A stretch of 64,000 nt of DNA from Lachnospiraceae bacterium (lineage in GTDB: Bacteria; Bacillota; Clostridia; Lachnospirales; Lachnospiraceae), in contig JAFXTJ010000103.1 in the NCBI GenBank assembly GCA_017535945.1, forward strand, positions 1 to 64,000. The letters run 5' to 3'. The notes below the pieces were generated by a model. The model ran no database searches and was not told where the DNA came from. It worked only from the letters and a program-made list of their open reading frames with translations. Shown one piece after another: positions 1 to 7,017 of this stretch; positions within the stretch are counted from its first letter, which is position 1; every line of letters begins with the position of its first letter. Made by a program: the position numbers and the translations under genes.

Positions 1-155
1 GCGATCCGAACGGCGAGGGCCTGCCGGTGTGGGAGACCTGCGGTACGGAGGCGGACCGTCTCATGGAATTCGGCGTCCCGACGGGGATGCGCGACGACCC
101 CAACCGGGAGATCCATCTGCTGATCGACAGGTATCAGGAGGAACAGGGCTCCTGA
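1..155 (+). CDS. C-terminal end of an unidentified protein (partial)
   Basis: An open frame enters from the left edge (first full codon at 3) and stops at TGA 153-155. It gives about 50 residues, ending in an acidic, glutamine-rich tail (RYQEEQGS). Codon use is GC-rich like the neighbours. It contains the segment LPVWETCGTEADRLMEFGV and then an Asp/Asn/Arg-rich stretch, but I do not recognise the family. In many Clostridia the gene before holA is comEC, and this tail does not obviously look like ComEC. The next gene, holA, seems to have its own promoter, so the two need not be one operon. Confidence 0.55.
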   Translation, partial: DPNGEGLPVWETCGTEADRLMEFGVPTGMRDDPNREIHLLIDRYQEEQGS

Positions 156-160
156 GCCGT

Positions 161-189
161 TTCCCAAATCCGTCCATCTGTGGTAAAAT
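161..189 (+). promoter_or_regulatory. Probable sigma-A promoter of holA
   Basis: TTCCCA (161-166), a 17-nt spacer and TAAAAT (184-189), preceded by the extended -10 element TGG. The 11-mer TGTGGTAAAAT at 179-189 recurs exactly in front of glyA (5025-5035), which supports its being a real promoter element of this genome. Confidence 0.55.
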
Positions 190-228
190 AGTCTCCGTGC
201 GCCGGAAAAAGACCGGTGAACGGAGACT

Positions 229-1449
229 ATGGCGAATACTTCAAAAAAAACCAGGGAATCCACCTATACGCCGGACAAGAAGCGCCTGAAAGCGGATCTT
301 GCGGCGGGAAAGGTGCGGCCCGTATATCTCCTGTGCGGAGAGGAGGATTATCTGCGCACGCAGGATGCCGCCGAGATTCTGGAGGCGCTGGGCGCGAAAA
401 AGGGGGATATGAATTTCACCCGCTACTCCGGGCCGGAGACGACTGCGGATCAGGTCATCGGCATGGCGCAGACGATGCCTTTCTTTGCGGACAGGCGTGT
501 GATCCTGATCGAGGATTCCGGGTGGTTCGCCGTCAAAAGGAAGAAATCCGCGGAGGACGCGGAGGCGGAGGACGGAGAGGAAGCCGGGAGCAAGGATGCG
601 GGGGAAGCGGCATCCGACGGAGAAAACGCCGGCGGCGCCGCGGGTGAGAAAAAGGAAGAGGACGGCGGCGCGCAGGGAAAGATCTTCGCCGGGTATGTCA
701 AGGAGCCCTGCGAGACGACCTGCATCATCTTCAACGAACGGGACGTGAACCGCACGACCGCGCTCTGGAAAGCGGTGGAGAAGGCGGGGTTCGTGCTCTC
801 CTGTGATCCGCCGCCCGTCGATCAGCTGGAAAAGTGGGTCGTCAAAAAGGTCGGTGCCGCGGGGCTGCAGATCGATCAGGGAGCGGTGAAGCTCCTGCTG
901 GATCTGGTGGCGGGCGGTGCCGCCAACGAGCCCAGGATCGATATGAACCTGCTGAAGCAGGAGATGGATAAGGTCACCGCCTATTGCATGGATCGCGGCC
1001 GGGTCACATCGGAAGATGTGCGGGCGGTATGCTCGGATTCCATGATGGACCGCATCTTCAAGATGGTCGACCGGATGGCGGCCAGGGACCGCGCGGGTGC
1101 CATGCGGATCTATCAGGAGATGCTGACGAACAGGAATTCACCCATGTCGGTGCTGGCGCTGATCACCTCGCGGTTCAACAATATCCTGCAGGTGTCGGAG
1201 GTGGCGGGCCGGTTCGGGCATGATGATCAGGCGATCGGAGGGTATCTCGGGATCAATCCGTATGTGGCAAAACTCTCCGATGGCTGGTCAAGGTCCTACA
1301 GGCCGGAGCAGCTGAGGCGGATCCTTTCGGCCTGTGCGGAGGCGGATCTGTCCATCAGGCAGGGCAGGATGACGGATGTGATCGCGGTGGAGACACTGAT
1401 CGCCGCGTGCAGCGGGCAGGAGCCCGGTGAGGAGGAGAACAGAAGATGA
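229..1449 (+). CDS. holA: DNA polymerase III delta subunit (HolA)
   Basis: This is the clamp-loader delta subunit, which opens the beta sliding clamp during replication. The N-terminal part carries the HolA pattern (RPVYLLCGEEDYL near residues 30-42, then MPFFADRRVILIEDSGWF near 83-100). The C-terminal part has the AAA+ lid and helical collar (MMDRIFKMVDRMAARDRAGAM and a NRNSPMSVLALI segment). At 406 aa it is longer than the usual 330-350. The excess is an acidic, low-complexity insert at about residues 103-150 (Glu, Asp, Ala, Gly), between the first beta strands of domain I and the KIFAGYVKEP segment. The start at 229 follows a CGGAG ribosome site. It overlaps the next gene by 4 bp (ATGA). 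Confidence 0.9.
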   Translation: MANTSKKTRESTYTPDKKRLKADLAAGKVRPVYLLCGEEDYLRTQDAAEILEALGAKKGDMNFTRYSGPETTADQVIGMAQTMPFFADRRVILIEDSGWFAVKRKKSAEDAEAEDGEEAGSKDAGEAASDGENAGGAAGEKKEEDGGAQGKIFAGYVKEPCETTCIIFNERDVNRTTALWKAVEKAGFVLSCDPPPVDQLEKWVVKKVGAAGLQIDQGAVKLLLDLVAGGAANEPRIDMNLLKQEMDKVTAYCMDRGRVTSEDVRAVCSDSMMDRIFKMVDRMAARDRAGAMRIYQEMLTNRNSPMSVLALITSRFNNILQVSEVAGRFGHDDQAIGGYLGINPYVAKLSDGWSRSYRPEQLRRILSACAEADLSIRQGRMTDVIAVETLIAACSGQEPGEEENRR

Positions 1450-2042
1450 GAGATTATCCGAAACCGCAGGAATTCTACCGGCATTTCAAGGGGAATCTGT
1501 ACCAGGTCCTGACGCTGGCCACACATTCCGAGACCGGCGAGACAATGGTGGTCTATCAGGCGATGTACGGCGATTACCGCGTATACTGCCGCGAGGCGGG
1601 CAACTTCCTCTCGGAGGTGGACCGCAAGAAGTATCCCGATGCGCGGGCGCTCTACCGTTTCACCAAGGTGGAGCCCGGATCGGAGGAGACCATCGATCTC
1701 TCGGATGAGCACGCGAAACCCGTCGTGCACCAGATCCCCGTGGAGCACGCGGCTCCCGTCGAGCCCGTGCGGACGGGTGTCATGGCCAAGACGATCGAGG
1801 AGGAGGCGGAGGAGCTGCACATGGATCCGCTCGTGATCGCCTTCCTCGACGCGGACAGCGCGAGCAGCCGGATCCGTGTCCTGGAGGAACTCAGAGGCCG
1901 CGTCACCGATGAGATGATCAACATGATGGCGATGGCGGCCGGGATCGATGTCGAACCCGGCGAGACCTGGCAGCGCTTCAACGATCTGCGGGAGTCCCTC
2001 CGCACGATCGAGAAGTTTGAGACCAACCGTCTGCGCGACTGA
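1446..2042 (+). CDS. DUF1653 domain protein
   Basis: A protein of 198 aa. Residues 4-75 match the small DUF1653 domain: FYRHFKGNLYQVLTLATHSETGE, then VVYQAMYGDYRVY. The domain's function is unknown; it is a compact beta-barrel-like module. The rest (about 110-198) is an acidic helical extension with repeated Glu/Met-rich segments and no family I recognise. The start codon overlaps the holA stop (ATGA), so the two are translationally coupled. The glycosyltransferase gene follows 12 bp later. Lone DUF1653 proteins are usually about 70-80 aa, so the C-terminal extension is an addition. Confidence 0.85.
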   Translation: MRDYPKPQEFYRHFKGNLYQVLTLATHSETGETMVVYQAMYGDYRVYCREAGNFLSEVDRKKYPDARALYRFTKVEPGSEETIDLSDEHAKPVVHQIPVEHAAPVEPVRTGVMAKTIEEEAEELHMDPLVIAFLDADSASSRIRVLEELRGRVTDEMINMMAMAAGIDVEPGETWQRFNDLRESLRTIEKFETNRLRD

Positions 2043-2054
2043 CCGGAGGTAAAC

Positions 2055-3080
2055 ATGAAGATCCTTTCCATCGGCGTCCCCTGCTACAATTCCGCGGAAT
2101 ACATGGAGAAATGCATCGATTCCCTCCTGCCCGGCGGGAATGATGTGGAGATCATCATTGTGGATGACGGTTCCACGGACGGCACCGGCGAGATCGCGGA
2201 CCGTTACGCCGCGGAGTATCCGGATATCGTCCGCGTGATCCATCAGCAGAACGGCGGGCACGGCAACGCCATCATGGCGGCGTTGGGCGTTGCCACGGGC
2301 CTGTATTTCAAGGTCGTGGACAGCGATGATTTTGTACGTGAGATCCCGTTCCGCAAGATCCTGCAGACGCTGGAGGATCTCATGGGCAGCGATGAGCGCC
2401 TGGATATGCTCATCTCCAATTTCGTCTATCACAAGACCGGAGAGAAACGCCACCGCGTGATGCGCTATGCGCATACGCTGCCGGTGGAGCAGATGTTCAC
2501 CTGGAAGGAAACGGGACGTTTCCGCAAGGGGCAGTATCTGCTGATGCATTCGGTGATCTACCGGACAAAGCTCCTGCGCGACTGCGGGATGAAGCTCCCG
2601 GATCACACCTTTTACACGGACAATATCTATGTCTTCGAGCCGCTGCCGTTCGTCAAGAACATGTATTATCTCGATGTGAATTTCTATTACTACAATATCG
2701 GCCGGCCGGACCAGTCCGTCAACGAGGCGGTGATGGTCTCGCGCGCGGCGCAGCAGCTTGCCGTGAACCGGATCATGGTGGATTATTTCGCCGAGAACAT
2801 CGGCATGATCGCGTCCGTGCCGCAGCGGTACGACTATATGTACAACTATCTGGAGATCATCACGGCGATCTCGTCCGTGCTGTGCCTGCTGCGCGGCACC
2901 AGGGAGGCGCTGGAGGAGAAGGATGAACTGTGGAAGTATATCCGCAGGAAGAATCTGCGCGTATACCTGCGCATGCGCTGCGGTCTCATCGGCAATCTGT
3001 TCCATCTGCCGGGCAGGGGCGGCCGCCGGCTCTCGGTGGAGAGCTACCGGTTAATGAATCGGTTCTTCCATTTCAATTAG
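2055..3080 (+). CDS. Family 2 glycosyltransferase
   Basis: A GT-A fold glycosyltransferase of 341 aa. The start gives MKILSIGVPCYNSAEYMEKC, followed by the nucleotide-sugar binding motif IIIVDDGSTDGT (34-44) and the DxD-type metal site VVDSDD (87-92). No transmembrane anchor is evident; the C-terminal half is rich in aromatic residues and Arg. It probably moves a hexose to a wall polymer or lipid, but the acceptor cannot be read from sequence. The ribosome site GGAGGT lies 7 nt before the ATG. It ends at a shared terminator facing the PAP2 gene. Confidence 0.88.
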   Translation: MKILSIGVPCYNSAEYMEKCIDSLLPGGNDVEIIIVDDGSTDGTGEIADRYAAEYPDIVRVIHQQNGGHGNAIMAALGVATGLYFKVVDSDDFVREIPFRKILQTLEDLMGSDERLDMLISNFVYHKTGEKRHRVMRYAHTLPVEQMFTWKETGRFRKGQYLLMHSVIYRTKLLRDCGMKLPDHTFYTDNIYVFEPLPFVKNMYYLDVNFYYYNIGRPDQSVNEAVMVSRAAQQLAVNRIMVDYFAENIGMIASVPQRYDYMYNYLEIITAISSVLCLLRGTREALEEKDELWKYIRRKNLRVYLRMRCGLIGNLFHLPGRGGRRLSVESYRLMNRFFHFN

Positions 3081-3115
3081 AAGCGACGATCCGCAGACAA
3101 TGCACAGAAAAAACC

Positions 3116-3137
3116 GCCCGCAAGCTTGCTTGCGGGC
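3116..3137 (-). terminator. Intrinsic terminator for the PAP2 gene, possibly bidirectional
   Basis: A 9-bp perfect stem (GCCCGCAAG / CTTGCGGGC) with a CTTG loop. Read leftward it is followed by CGGTTTTTTC, a strong U-tract. Read rightward the tail is GTTGTTGTTT, which is weaker. It sits between two convergent stop codons. Confidence 0.8.
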
Positions 3138-3165
3138 GTTGTTGTTTCTACCGATTCCGGAACTA

Positions 3166-3891
3166 TCACCCGAACAGGGTGATGTGCTGAGGGACCGCGG
3201 ATTCGCGCTCCCGGATGTGCATCAGTTCCAGGATGAAATCGGACTGATACGCGAAGCGGTAGGCGATGACCGCGAGAACAAAGGCACCCGCCACATCGAT
3301 GACGGAGTGCTGCTTGATGAACATCGTGGAGAGGATCACGGCCGCGGACAGCACACAGGAAGCCGCGCGGACGAGGCGGTGATCGTCGAGCGCCCGGGAC
3401 TTTAACAGCGCGATCATGCACGCGATCGAATTGAAGACGTGGATGCTCGGGAAGACATTGGTCGGCGTGTCCTGGCGGTAGAGCCTCAGGATCAGGCGCG
3501 TGCACATGTTGTCACGGGGCATCACGTCGGGCCTGAGCGGCTGTGCCGTGGGCACGAACGTCGAGAAGACCAGGAAAAAGGTCATGCCGATGAACATGAA
3601 GAACATCGCCCGGTAGAAGTCCTCCGAGCGGGGCAGCAGCACCAGAAAGGCCGTCGTGAAAAACACGTAGAGAAACCACGTGTAATACGGGATCACAAAC
3701 CATTCCACAAAGGGGATGTGGTCATCGATCATGCTGTGCATCACATAATAATGCGTGGGATGCATGTCCTCCAGCAGATTGAACCACTTCATATAGATGA
3801 ACATATAGACCAGCGGCAAGAGCGCGCGCTCATACCACGTGATATAGCCCTTCCCGGCTGTCCGGTGCATTGCTGCAAGTATCTTCCTCAT
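3166..3891 (-). CDS. PAP2-family membrane phosphatase
   Basis: An integral membrane protein of 241 aa with about six hydrophobic segments. It carries a PAP2/inositol-phosphorylceramide-synthase-like active site: a QPLRP arm, PSIHVFNS (PSxH motif) and STMFIKQHSVIDVAG (the usual SRxxxxxHxxxD, here with Lys in place of the Arg region). It probably dephosphorylates phosphatidic acid or a related lipid phosphate at the membrane. It lies 65 bp downstream of a diacylglycerol-kinase-like gene on the same strand, so the pair could interconvert diacylglycerol and phosphatidate. A GAGGAAG ribosome site precedes the ATG. Exact substrate unknown. Confidence 0.8.
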   Translation of the reverse strand: MRKILAAMHRTAGKGYITWYERALLPLVYMFIYMKWFNLLEDMHPTHYYVMHSMIDDHIPFVEWFVIPYYTWFLYVFFTTAFLVLLPRSEDFYRAMFFMFIGMTFFLVFSTFVPTAQPLRPDVMPRDNMCTRLILRLYRQDTPTNVFPSIHVFNSIACMIALLKSRALDDHRLVRAASCVLSAAVILSTMFIKQHSVIDVAGAFVLAVIAYRFAYQSDFILELMHIRERESAVPQHITLFG

Positions 3892-3956
3892 AACTCTTCC
3901 TCTCTCTCCCCAAGAGGGATATTTTACGCTTGAAGAAAGGAAGAGTCAAGAGGCGG

Positions 3957-4925
3957 TCAGACCATCAGCCGCAGGACCTGTTTGAGACAGGTGAGAGAGA
4001 TGTCGTCGGATTTCATCATGACTTCGCCGTCCGTGTGGACCCACATGGGCAGCTCGGTCTTGATACGGATATTGTCGGTCTTGTAGGTATAGATGCCGTG
4101 GATCCCGTAGTGTTTGCCGAAATAGGCCGGGAGCAGCGCACGGAACATGGCGGGTTTTGTCATGTCGCCGACGAGGCAGAGATTGAAGACTCCGTCCGAG
4201 CCGTCCGCGTCAGGCGCGAACTTGAAGCCGCCGCCCTCGTAGGGCAGGATCATGAGCGCGGCGAAGAGGAAATGGTCGAGCTTCATCTCCCGCGCCTGAT
4301 CCATCGAGATGTGGATGCCGATCTTGTCGGCGCGCAGCAGCTGGCGGATCGCGATCGCACCGTAGGTCAGCTTGCCCAGTCCGATGCGGTTTAAGAAACT
4401 CTTGGTGTTGGAGGAGAGCGCCTCCTCGCAGACCGCCGCGTCAAAGCCGATGCCGGCGCTGATCACGAAGCGGCGCGTGTCTCCGGAGGGCTCGTCGTGG
4501 AGACGCGAGAGTGTCCGGGTCTTGTTATGATAGGTGAGTTCTCCCACATCGATGCGGCAGGTCTGCTTCCCCGTGACGATCCGGTCGATGAGCTTGTTGT
4601 AATCCGTGGGCAGCTGCGCGCCGCGGGCGAAATCATTGGCGGAGCCGGTCGGTATGTAGCCCAGGAGAACATTGTGGAAGTCGGCGATGCCGGAGACCGC
4701 TTCATTGAGCGTGCCGTCACCGCCCAGGACCACCAGGCGGATATCTTCGCCGTCCGCGGGCGCGGCGGAGGTGATCTCGCGCGAGAAGCGCAGAGCGGCG
4801 CCGGGGCCGTCCGTCAGATGCTCGCGGTATTCGATGCCTGCCATACGGAAACGGGTCTTTAAGTCATGCCAGATCTGTGCGCCTCTTCCGGAACGGGAGG
4901 AGGGATTGACGATGCATTCTACCAT
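3957..4925 (-). CDS. Diacylglycerol/lipid kinase, DagK/YegS family
   Basis: A soluble lipid kinase of 322 aa. The N-terminal nucleotide-binding lobe has NPSSRSGRG (7-15), the hallmark VVLGGDGTLNE (84-94) and PTGSANDFARG. The C-terminal beta-rich lobe contains GIGFDAAVC and ends around WVHTDGEV. This pattern is typical of the BmrU/YegS family, which phosphorylates diacylglycerol or related lipids. The gene reads away from glyA from an extended -10 promoter and is followed by the PAP2 gene. GGAGG precedes the ATG. Confidence 0.88.
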   Translation of the reverse strand: MVECIVNPSSRSGRGAQIWHDLKTRFRMAGIEYREHLTDGPGAALRFSREITSAAPADGEDIRLVVLGGDGTLNEAVSGIADFHNVLLGYIPTGSANDFARGAQLPTDYNKLIDRIVTGKQTCRIDVGELTYHNKTRTLSRLHDEPSGDTRRFVISAGIGFDAAVCEEALSSNTKSFLNRIGLGKLTYGAIAIRQLLRADKIGIHISMDQAREMKLDHFLFAALMILPYEGGGFKFAPDADGSDGVFNLCLVGDMTKPAMFRALLPAYFGKHYGIHGIYTYKTDNIRIKTELPMWVHTDGEVMMKSDDISLTCLKQVLRLMV

Positions 4926-4997
4926 GTGGTCGTCCTCCGTGTCGGGGATCCGCGGTCCCGAGTTTTCGCGTGATGTGTGCGGATGATTACTTTTTAC

Positions 4998-5006
4998 ATT
5001 ATATCA
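4998..5006 (-). promoter_or_regulatory. Extended -10 promoter of the lipid kinase operon
   Basis: On the minus strand the sequence TGATATAAT is a perfect -10 hexamer with an extended TGn element. The -35 (CACATA at 17 nt) is poor. It lies back to back with the glyA promoter. Confidence 0.5.
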
Positions 5007-5024
5007 TGGTATTTCCTTTTTATG

Positions 5025-5035
5025 TGTGGTAAAAT
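5025..5035 (+). promoter_or_regulatory. Extended -10 promoter of glyA
   Basis: TGTGGTAAAAT, identical to the element before holA. The -35 region (TGGTAT at 5007-5012) is weak, so the extended TGG probably compensates. Confidence 0.5.
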
Positions 5036-5073
5036 ACCCACGTTGTTTTGACAGGGACATGCGGGAGGTAGAC

Positions 5074-6312
5074 ATGTACTCATTGGAAGATGTAAGGAGC
5101 ACGGACCCCGAGATCGCGGCACTCATTGAGCGCGAGATCGCAAGACAGAATGATCACATCGAGCTGATCGCTTCGGAGAACTGGACCAGCAAGGCCGTTA
5201 TGGCCGCGATGGGTTCTCCGCTGACCAACAAATACGCGGAAGGTCTGCCCGGCAAGCGCTATTACGGCGGCTGCCACGTGGTGGATGAGGTGGAGGAGCT
5301 CGCGCGCGAGCGTGCCAAGGAGCTCTATCACTGTGACTATGCCAATGTCCAGCCGCACTCCGGCGCGCAGGCCAATCTCGCGGTGCAGTTCGCCATCTTA
5401 AAGCCCGGCGACACGATCATGGGCATGAACCTGAGCCAGGGCGGGCATCTCACGCACGGCAGCGAGGCCAATATCTCCGGGAGCTACTTCAATGTCGTCC
5501 CCTACGGTGTCGATGAGAACGGCTTCCTTGATTATGATGAGATGGAGCGTCTGGCCAAAGAGCATAAGCCGCGCCTCATCATCGCGGGCGCGTCTGCCTA
5601 CTGCCGCACCATTGATTTCGCGAGATTCCGCGCGGCGGCCGATGCCTGCGGCGCGGTGCTGATGGTCGACATGGCGCACATCGCGGGACTTGTCGCGGGC
5701 GGCGTGCATCCCAGTCCTTTCCCTTACGCGGATATCGTGACGACGACGACCCACAAGACCCTGCGCGGCCCGCGCGGCGGCCTGATCCTGTGGAACCAGA
5801 ACGCGCAGGATAAGTGGAACATCAACAAGGCGGTATTCCCCGGCATCCAGGGCGGCCCGCTCGAGCATGTGGTCGCGGCCAAGGCGGTCTGCTTCAAGGA
5901 GGCGCTGTCTCCCGCGTTCAAAACCTACGCGCAGAATATCGTGGACAACGCGCAGGCGCTGTGCAAGGGCCTGCTGGACAGGGGCGTGCAGATCGTCTCC
6001 GGCGGCACGGACAACCATCTGATGCTCATCGATCTCACCAACTTCGATCTGACGGGCAAGGAAGTGGAGCAGTGGCTGGATGACGCGCATATCACGGCCA
6101 ACAAGAACACGATCCCCAATGAGAAGCGCTCGCCCTTTGTCACCAGCGGTATCCGCCTGGGGACGCCGGCGGTCACGACGCGCGGCATGAACACCGCCGA
6201 CATGGACCGGATCGCCGAAGCCATCGCGCTCGTCATCACGAGCAGGGGCGCTGAGATCGACGCGGCGCGCGCGATCATCGCGGAACTCACCGCGAAATAC
6301 CCGCTCGAATAG
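5074..6312 (+). CDS. glyA: Serine hydroxymethyltransferase
   Basis: This PLP enzyme converts serine plus tetrahydrofolate to glycine plus methylene-THF in the cytoplasm. Diagnostic segments are IELIASENW near the N-terminus, [25 protein letters not shown], and the PLP-lysine region [15 protein letters not shown]. Length is 412 aa, normal for the family. I start at 5074 because GGGAGG (5063-5068) sits 5 nt upstream; an earlier in-frame ATG at 5059 has no ribosome site. Its product feeds the folate cycle served by Fhs, FolD and 5-FCL elsewhere in the window. A strong terminator follows. Confidence 0.96.
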   Translation: MYSLEDVRSTDPEIAALIEREIARQNDHIELIASENWTSKAVMAAMGSPLTNKYAEGLPGKRYYGGCHVVDEVEELARERAKELYHCDYANVQPHSGAQANLAVQFAILKPGDTIMGMNLSQGGHLTHGSEANISGSYFNVVPYGVDENGFLDYDEMERLAKEHKPRLIIAGASAYCRTIDFARFRAAADACGAVLMVDMAHIAGLVAGGVHPSPFPYADIVTTTTHKTLRGPRGGLILWNQNAQDKWNINKAVFPGIQGGPLEHVVAAKAVCFKEALSPAFKTYAQNIVDNAQALCKGLLDRGVQIVSGGTDNHLMLIDLTNFDLTGKEVEQWLDDAHITANKNTIPNEKRSPFVTSGIRLGTPAVTTRGMNTADMDRIAEAIALVITSRGAEIDAARAIIAELTAKYPLE

Positions 6313-6347
6313 ATCCGGGGCACATTCAGATCCCCATCGAAACCCAG

Positions 6348-6375
6348 AGAAAACGGCGTGGTTACGCCGTTTTCT
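6348..6375 (+). terminator. Intrinsic terminator of glyA
   Basis: A 12-bp perfect stem (AGAAAACGGCGT / ACGCCGTTTTCT) with a GGTT loop, followed by TTGTTTT. Confidence 0.9.
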
Positions 6376-6415
6376 TTGTTTTATCAAAAAACTTTCAAAA
6401 TATTAGAAAATTGTA

Positions 6416-6444
6416 TTGACAAATGATTTTTATTGATATACAAT
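6416..6444 (+). promoter_or_regulatory. Strong sigma-A promoter of the mini-ORF RNA
   Basis: TTGACA (6416-6421), 17-nt spacer, TACAAT (6439-6444). Predicted transcription start is near 6451. It stands 40 bp after the glyA terminator, so it drives an independent transcript. Confidence 0.8.
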
Positions 6445-6519
6445 TCAACCATAAACAACAGAGATGCGGAACAAAGGGTTAAGATCTCATATAGAAATCA
6501 GACATCCCACTACCGGGAA

Positions 6520-6539
6520 GGAGGTACAGTCCAATGGAT
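6520..6539 (+). repeat. SD/mini-ORF module, copy 1
   Basis: GGAGG at 6520-6524, spacer TACAGTCCA, ATG at 6534. Shares the CAGTCCnATGGA core with copies 2 and 4. Confidence 0.65.
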
Positions 6540-6545
6540 CGTTAG
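6534..6545 (+). other. Mini-ORF 1 (Met-Asp-Arg-stop)
   Basis: ATG GAT CGT TAG, 9 nt after AAGGAGG (6518-6524). It is too short to be a conventional gene. It encodes the same tripeptide as mini-ORF 2 with different codons. Confidence 0.4.
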
Positions 6546-6567
6546 GCAGAACCCGAGGACGAACAAC

Positions 6568-6594
6568 ATGGAGGGCAGTCCGATGGACAGGTAA
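6568..6594 (+). other. Mini-ORF 2 (MEGSPMDR, or MDR from the inner ATG)
   Basis: Two in-frame ATGs, at 6568 and 6583, lead to the same stop TAA (6592-6594). The inner one has GGAGGG (6570-6575) 7 nt upstream and reads Met-Asp-Arg-stop (GAC AGG TAA). Confidence 0.4.
6570..6590 (+). repeat. SD/mini-ORF module, copy 2
   Basis: GGAGGG then CAGTCCG then ATGGACAG. Confidence 0.65.
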
Positions 6595-6639
6595 TTTCCA
6601 CCCACAGAGTTTTACAGGCAGTACAAAATCTGACGAAAC

Positions 6640-6660
6640 GGAGGTACGGACCACCTGAAA
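6640..6660 (+). repeat. SD/mini-ORF module, copy 3 (degenerate, no ATG)
   Basis: GGAGG then TACGGACCA, but CCTGAAAAG replaces ATGGACAG. AGGT/ACCT can pair and would expose GGA in the loop. Confidence 0.55.
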
Positions 6661-6806
6661 AGTAACGAGCACCGAAACCACACTACAACCCCTTCGGTAC
6701 CATGACAGGCGGTGAAGCGAGCGAATCCCCCACACAGACTGGTTACGGATCCTGCCACCGCAGCTTATGAAAGCAAAAGTAAATGGCGTGAAGGCAGTTG
6801 GGAAAA

Positions 6807-6828
6807 GGAGGTACAGACCCATGGACAG
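6807..6828 (+). repeat. SD/mini-ORF module, copy 4
   Basis: GGAGG (6807-6811), TACAGACCC, then ATGGACAG at 6821. Confidence 0.65.
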
Positions 6829-6868
6829 CCAAAACACTCCGACGCAGGAAGCGCCGGCACAGGGATAA
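6821..6868 (+). CDS. Possible 15-aa peptide MDSQNTPTQEAPAQG
   Basis: This small ORF has an excellent ribosome site (AAAAGGAGG, 9-nt spacing) and its stop codon touches the base of the terminator hairpin, as expected of a last cistron. The peptide is hydrophilic, rich in Gln, Pro, Thr and Ala, with no charge clusters or signal sequence. It begins Met-Asp like mini-ORFs 1 and 2. Whether the peptide matters, or the initiation site itself is the functional part, cannot be told from one sequence. Confidence 0.4.
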   Translation: MDSQNTPTQEAPAQG

Positions 6869-6906
6869 AGGCGGGAGCCACGCATAGGACGTGTCTCCCG
6901 CCTTTT
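6867..6906 (+). terminator. Intrinsic terminator of the mini-ORF RNA
   Basis: An 11-bp stem (AAAGGCGGGAG / CTCCCGCCTTT) with an inner CACG/CGTG pairing, followed by TTGTTG. Confidence 0.88.
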
Positions 6907-6947
6907 GTTGTGCAAAATTTTTTTCGTAACAAATGTTACGGTACCAC

Positions 6948-6976
6948 TTGATATTTTAAAAACCCCATGCTACAAT
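6948..6976 (+). promoter_or_regulatory. Sigma-A promoter of the GH3-like gene
   Basis: TTGATA (6948-6953), 17-nt spacer, TACAAT (6971-6976), about 40 bp before the start codon. Confidence 0.75.
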
Positions 6977-7017
6977 AAATTTCGTTTGATATTAAATCAT
7001 CCGACGGAGAGGGTAGT

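Larger units (their letters stand above)
6451..6906 (+). ncRNA. Unrecognised ~455-nt transcript with repeated SD/mini-ORF modules
   Basis: The segment is bounded by a near-consensus promoter and an intrinsic terminator and holds no gene of normal size. Base use differs from the flanking genes: it is rich in A and in GGA trinucleotides (about 14 counted by hand). Four copies of a module, GGAGG then a ~9-nt CAGWCC-type spacer then ATGGACAG, start at 6520, 6570, 6640 and 6807. Three of the four would put an ATG at ideal distance from a Shine-Dalgarno. Short hairpins are possible, such as GCGGTG/CACCGC and AGGT/ACCT with GGA in the loop. It does not show the conserved cores of RNase P RNA, tmRNA, 6S or SRP RNA that I would recognise. 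Function unknown; it may be a regulatory RNA, a CsrA-type sponge or a small-peptide mRNA. Confidence 0.6.

Noticed and set aside
1296..3005. 569-codon open frame on the minus strand
   Set aside because: It lies opposite holA, DUF1653 and the glycosyltransferase, which have clear motifs; its His/Asp/Arg-rich product is typical of antisense reading in GC-rich genes.
6464..6658. 64-codon frame through the mini-ORF RNA, and 6712-6951
   Set aside because: No ribosome site, crosses the repeated modules or the terminator, low-information product.
6451..6868. RNase P RNA, tmRNA, 6S or SRP RNA
   Set aside because: The GAGGAAAGTCC core of RNase P, a tmRNA tag frame with CCA end, and the SRP and 6S signatures are not present.
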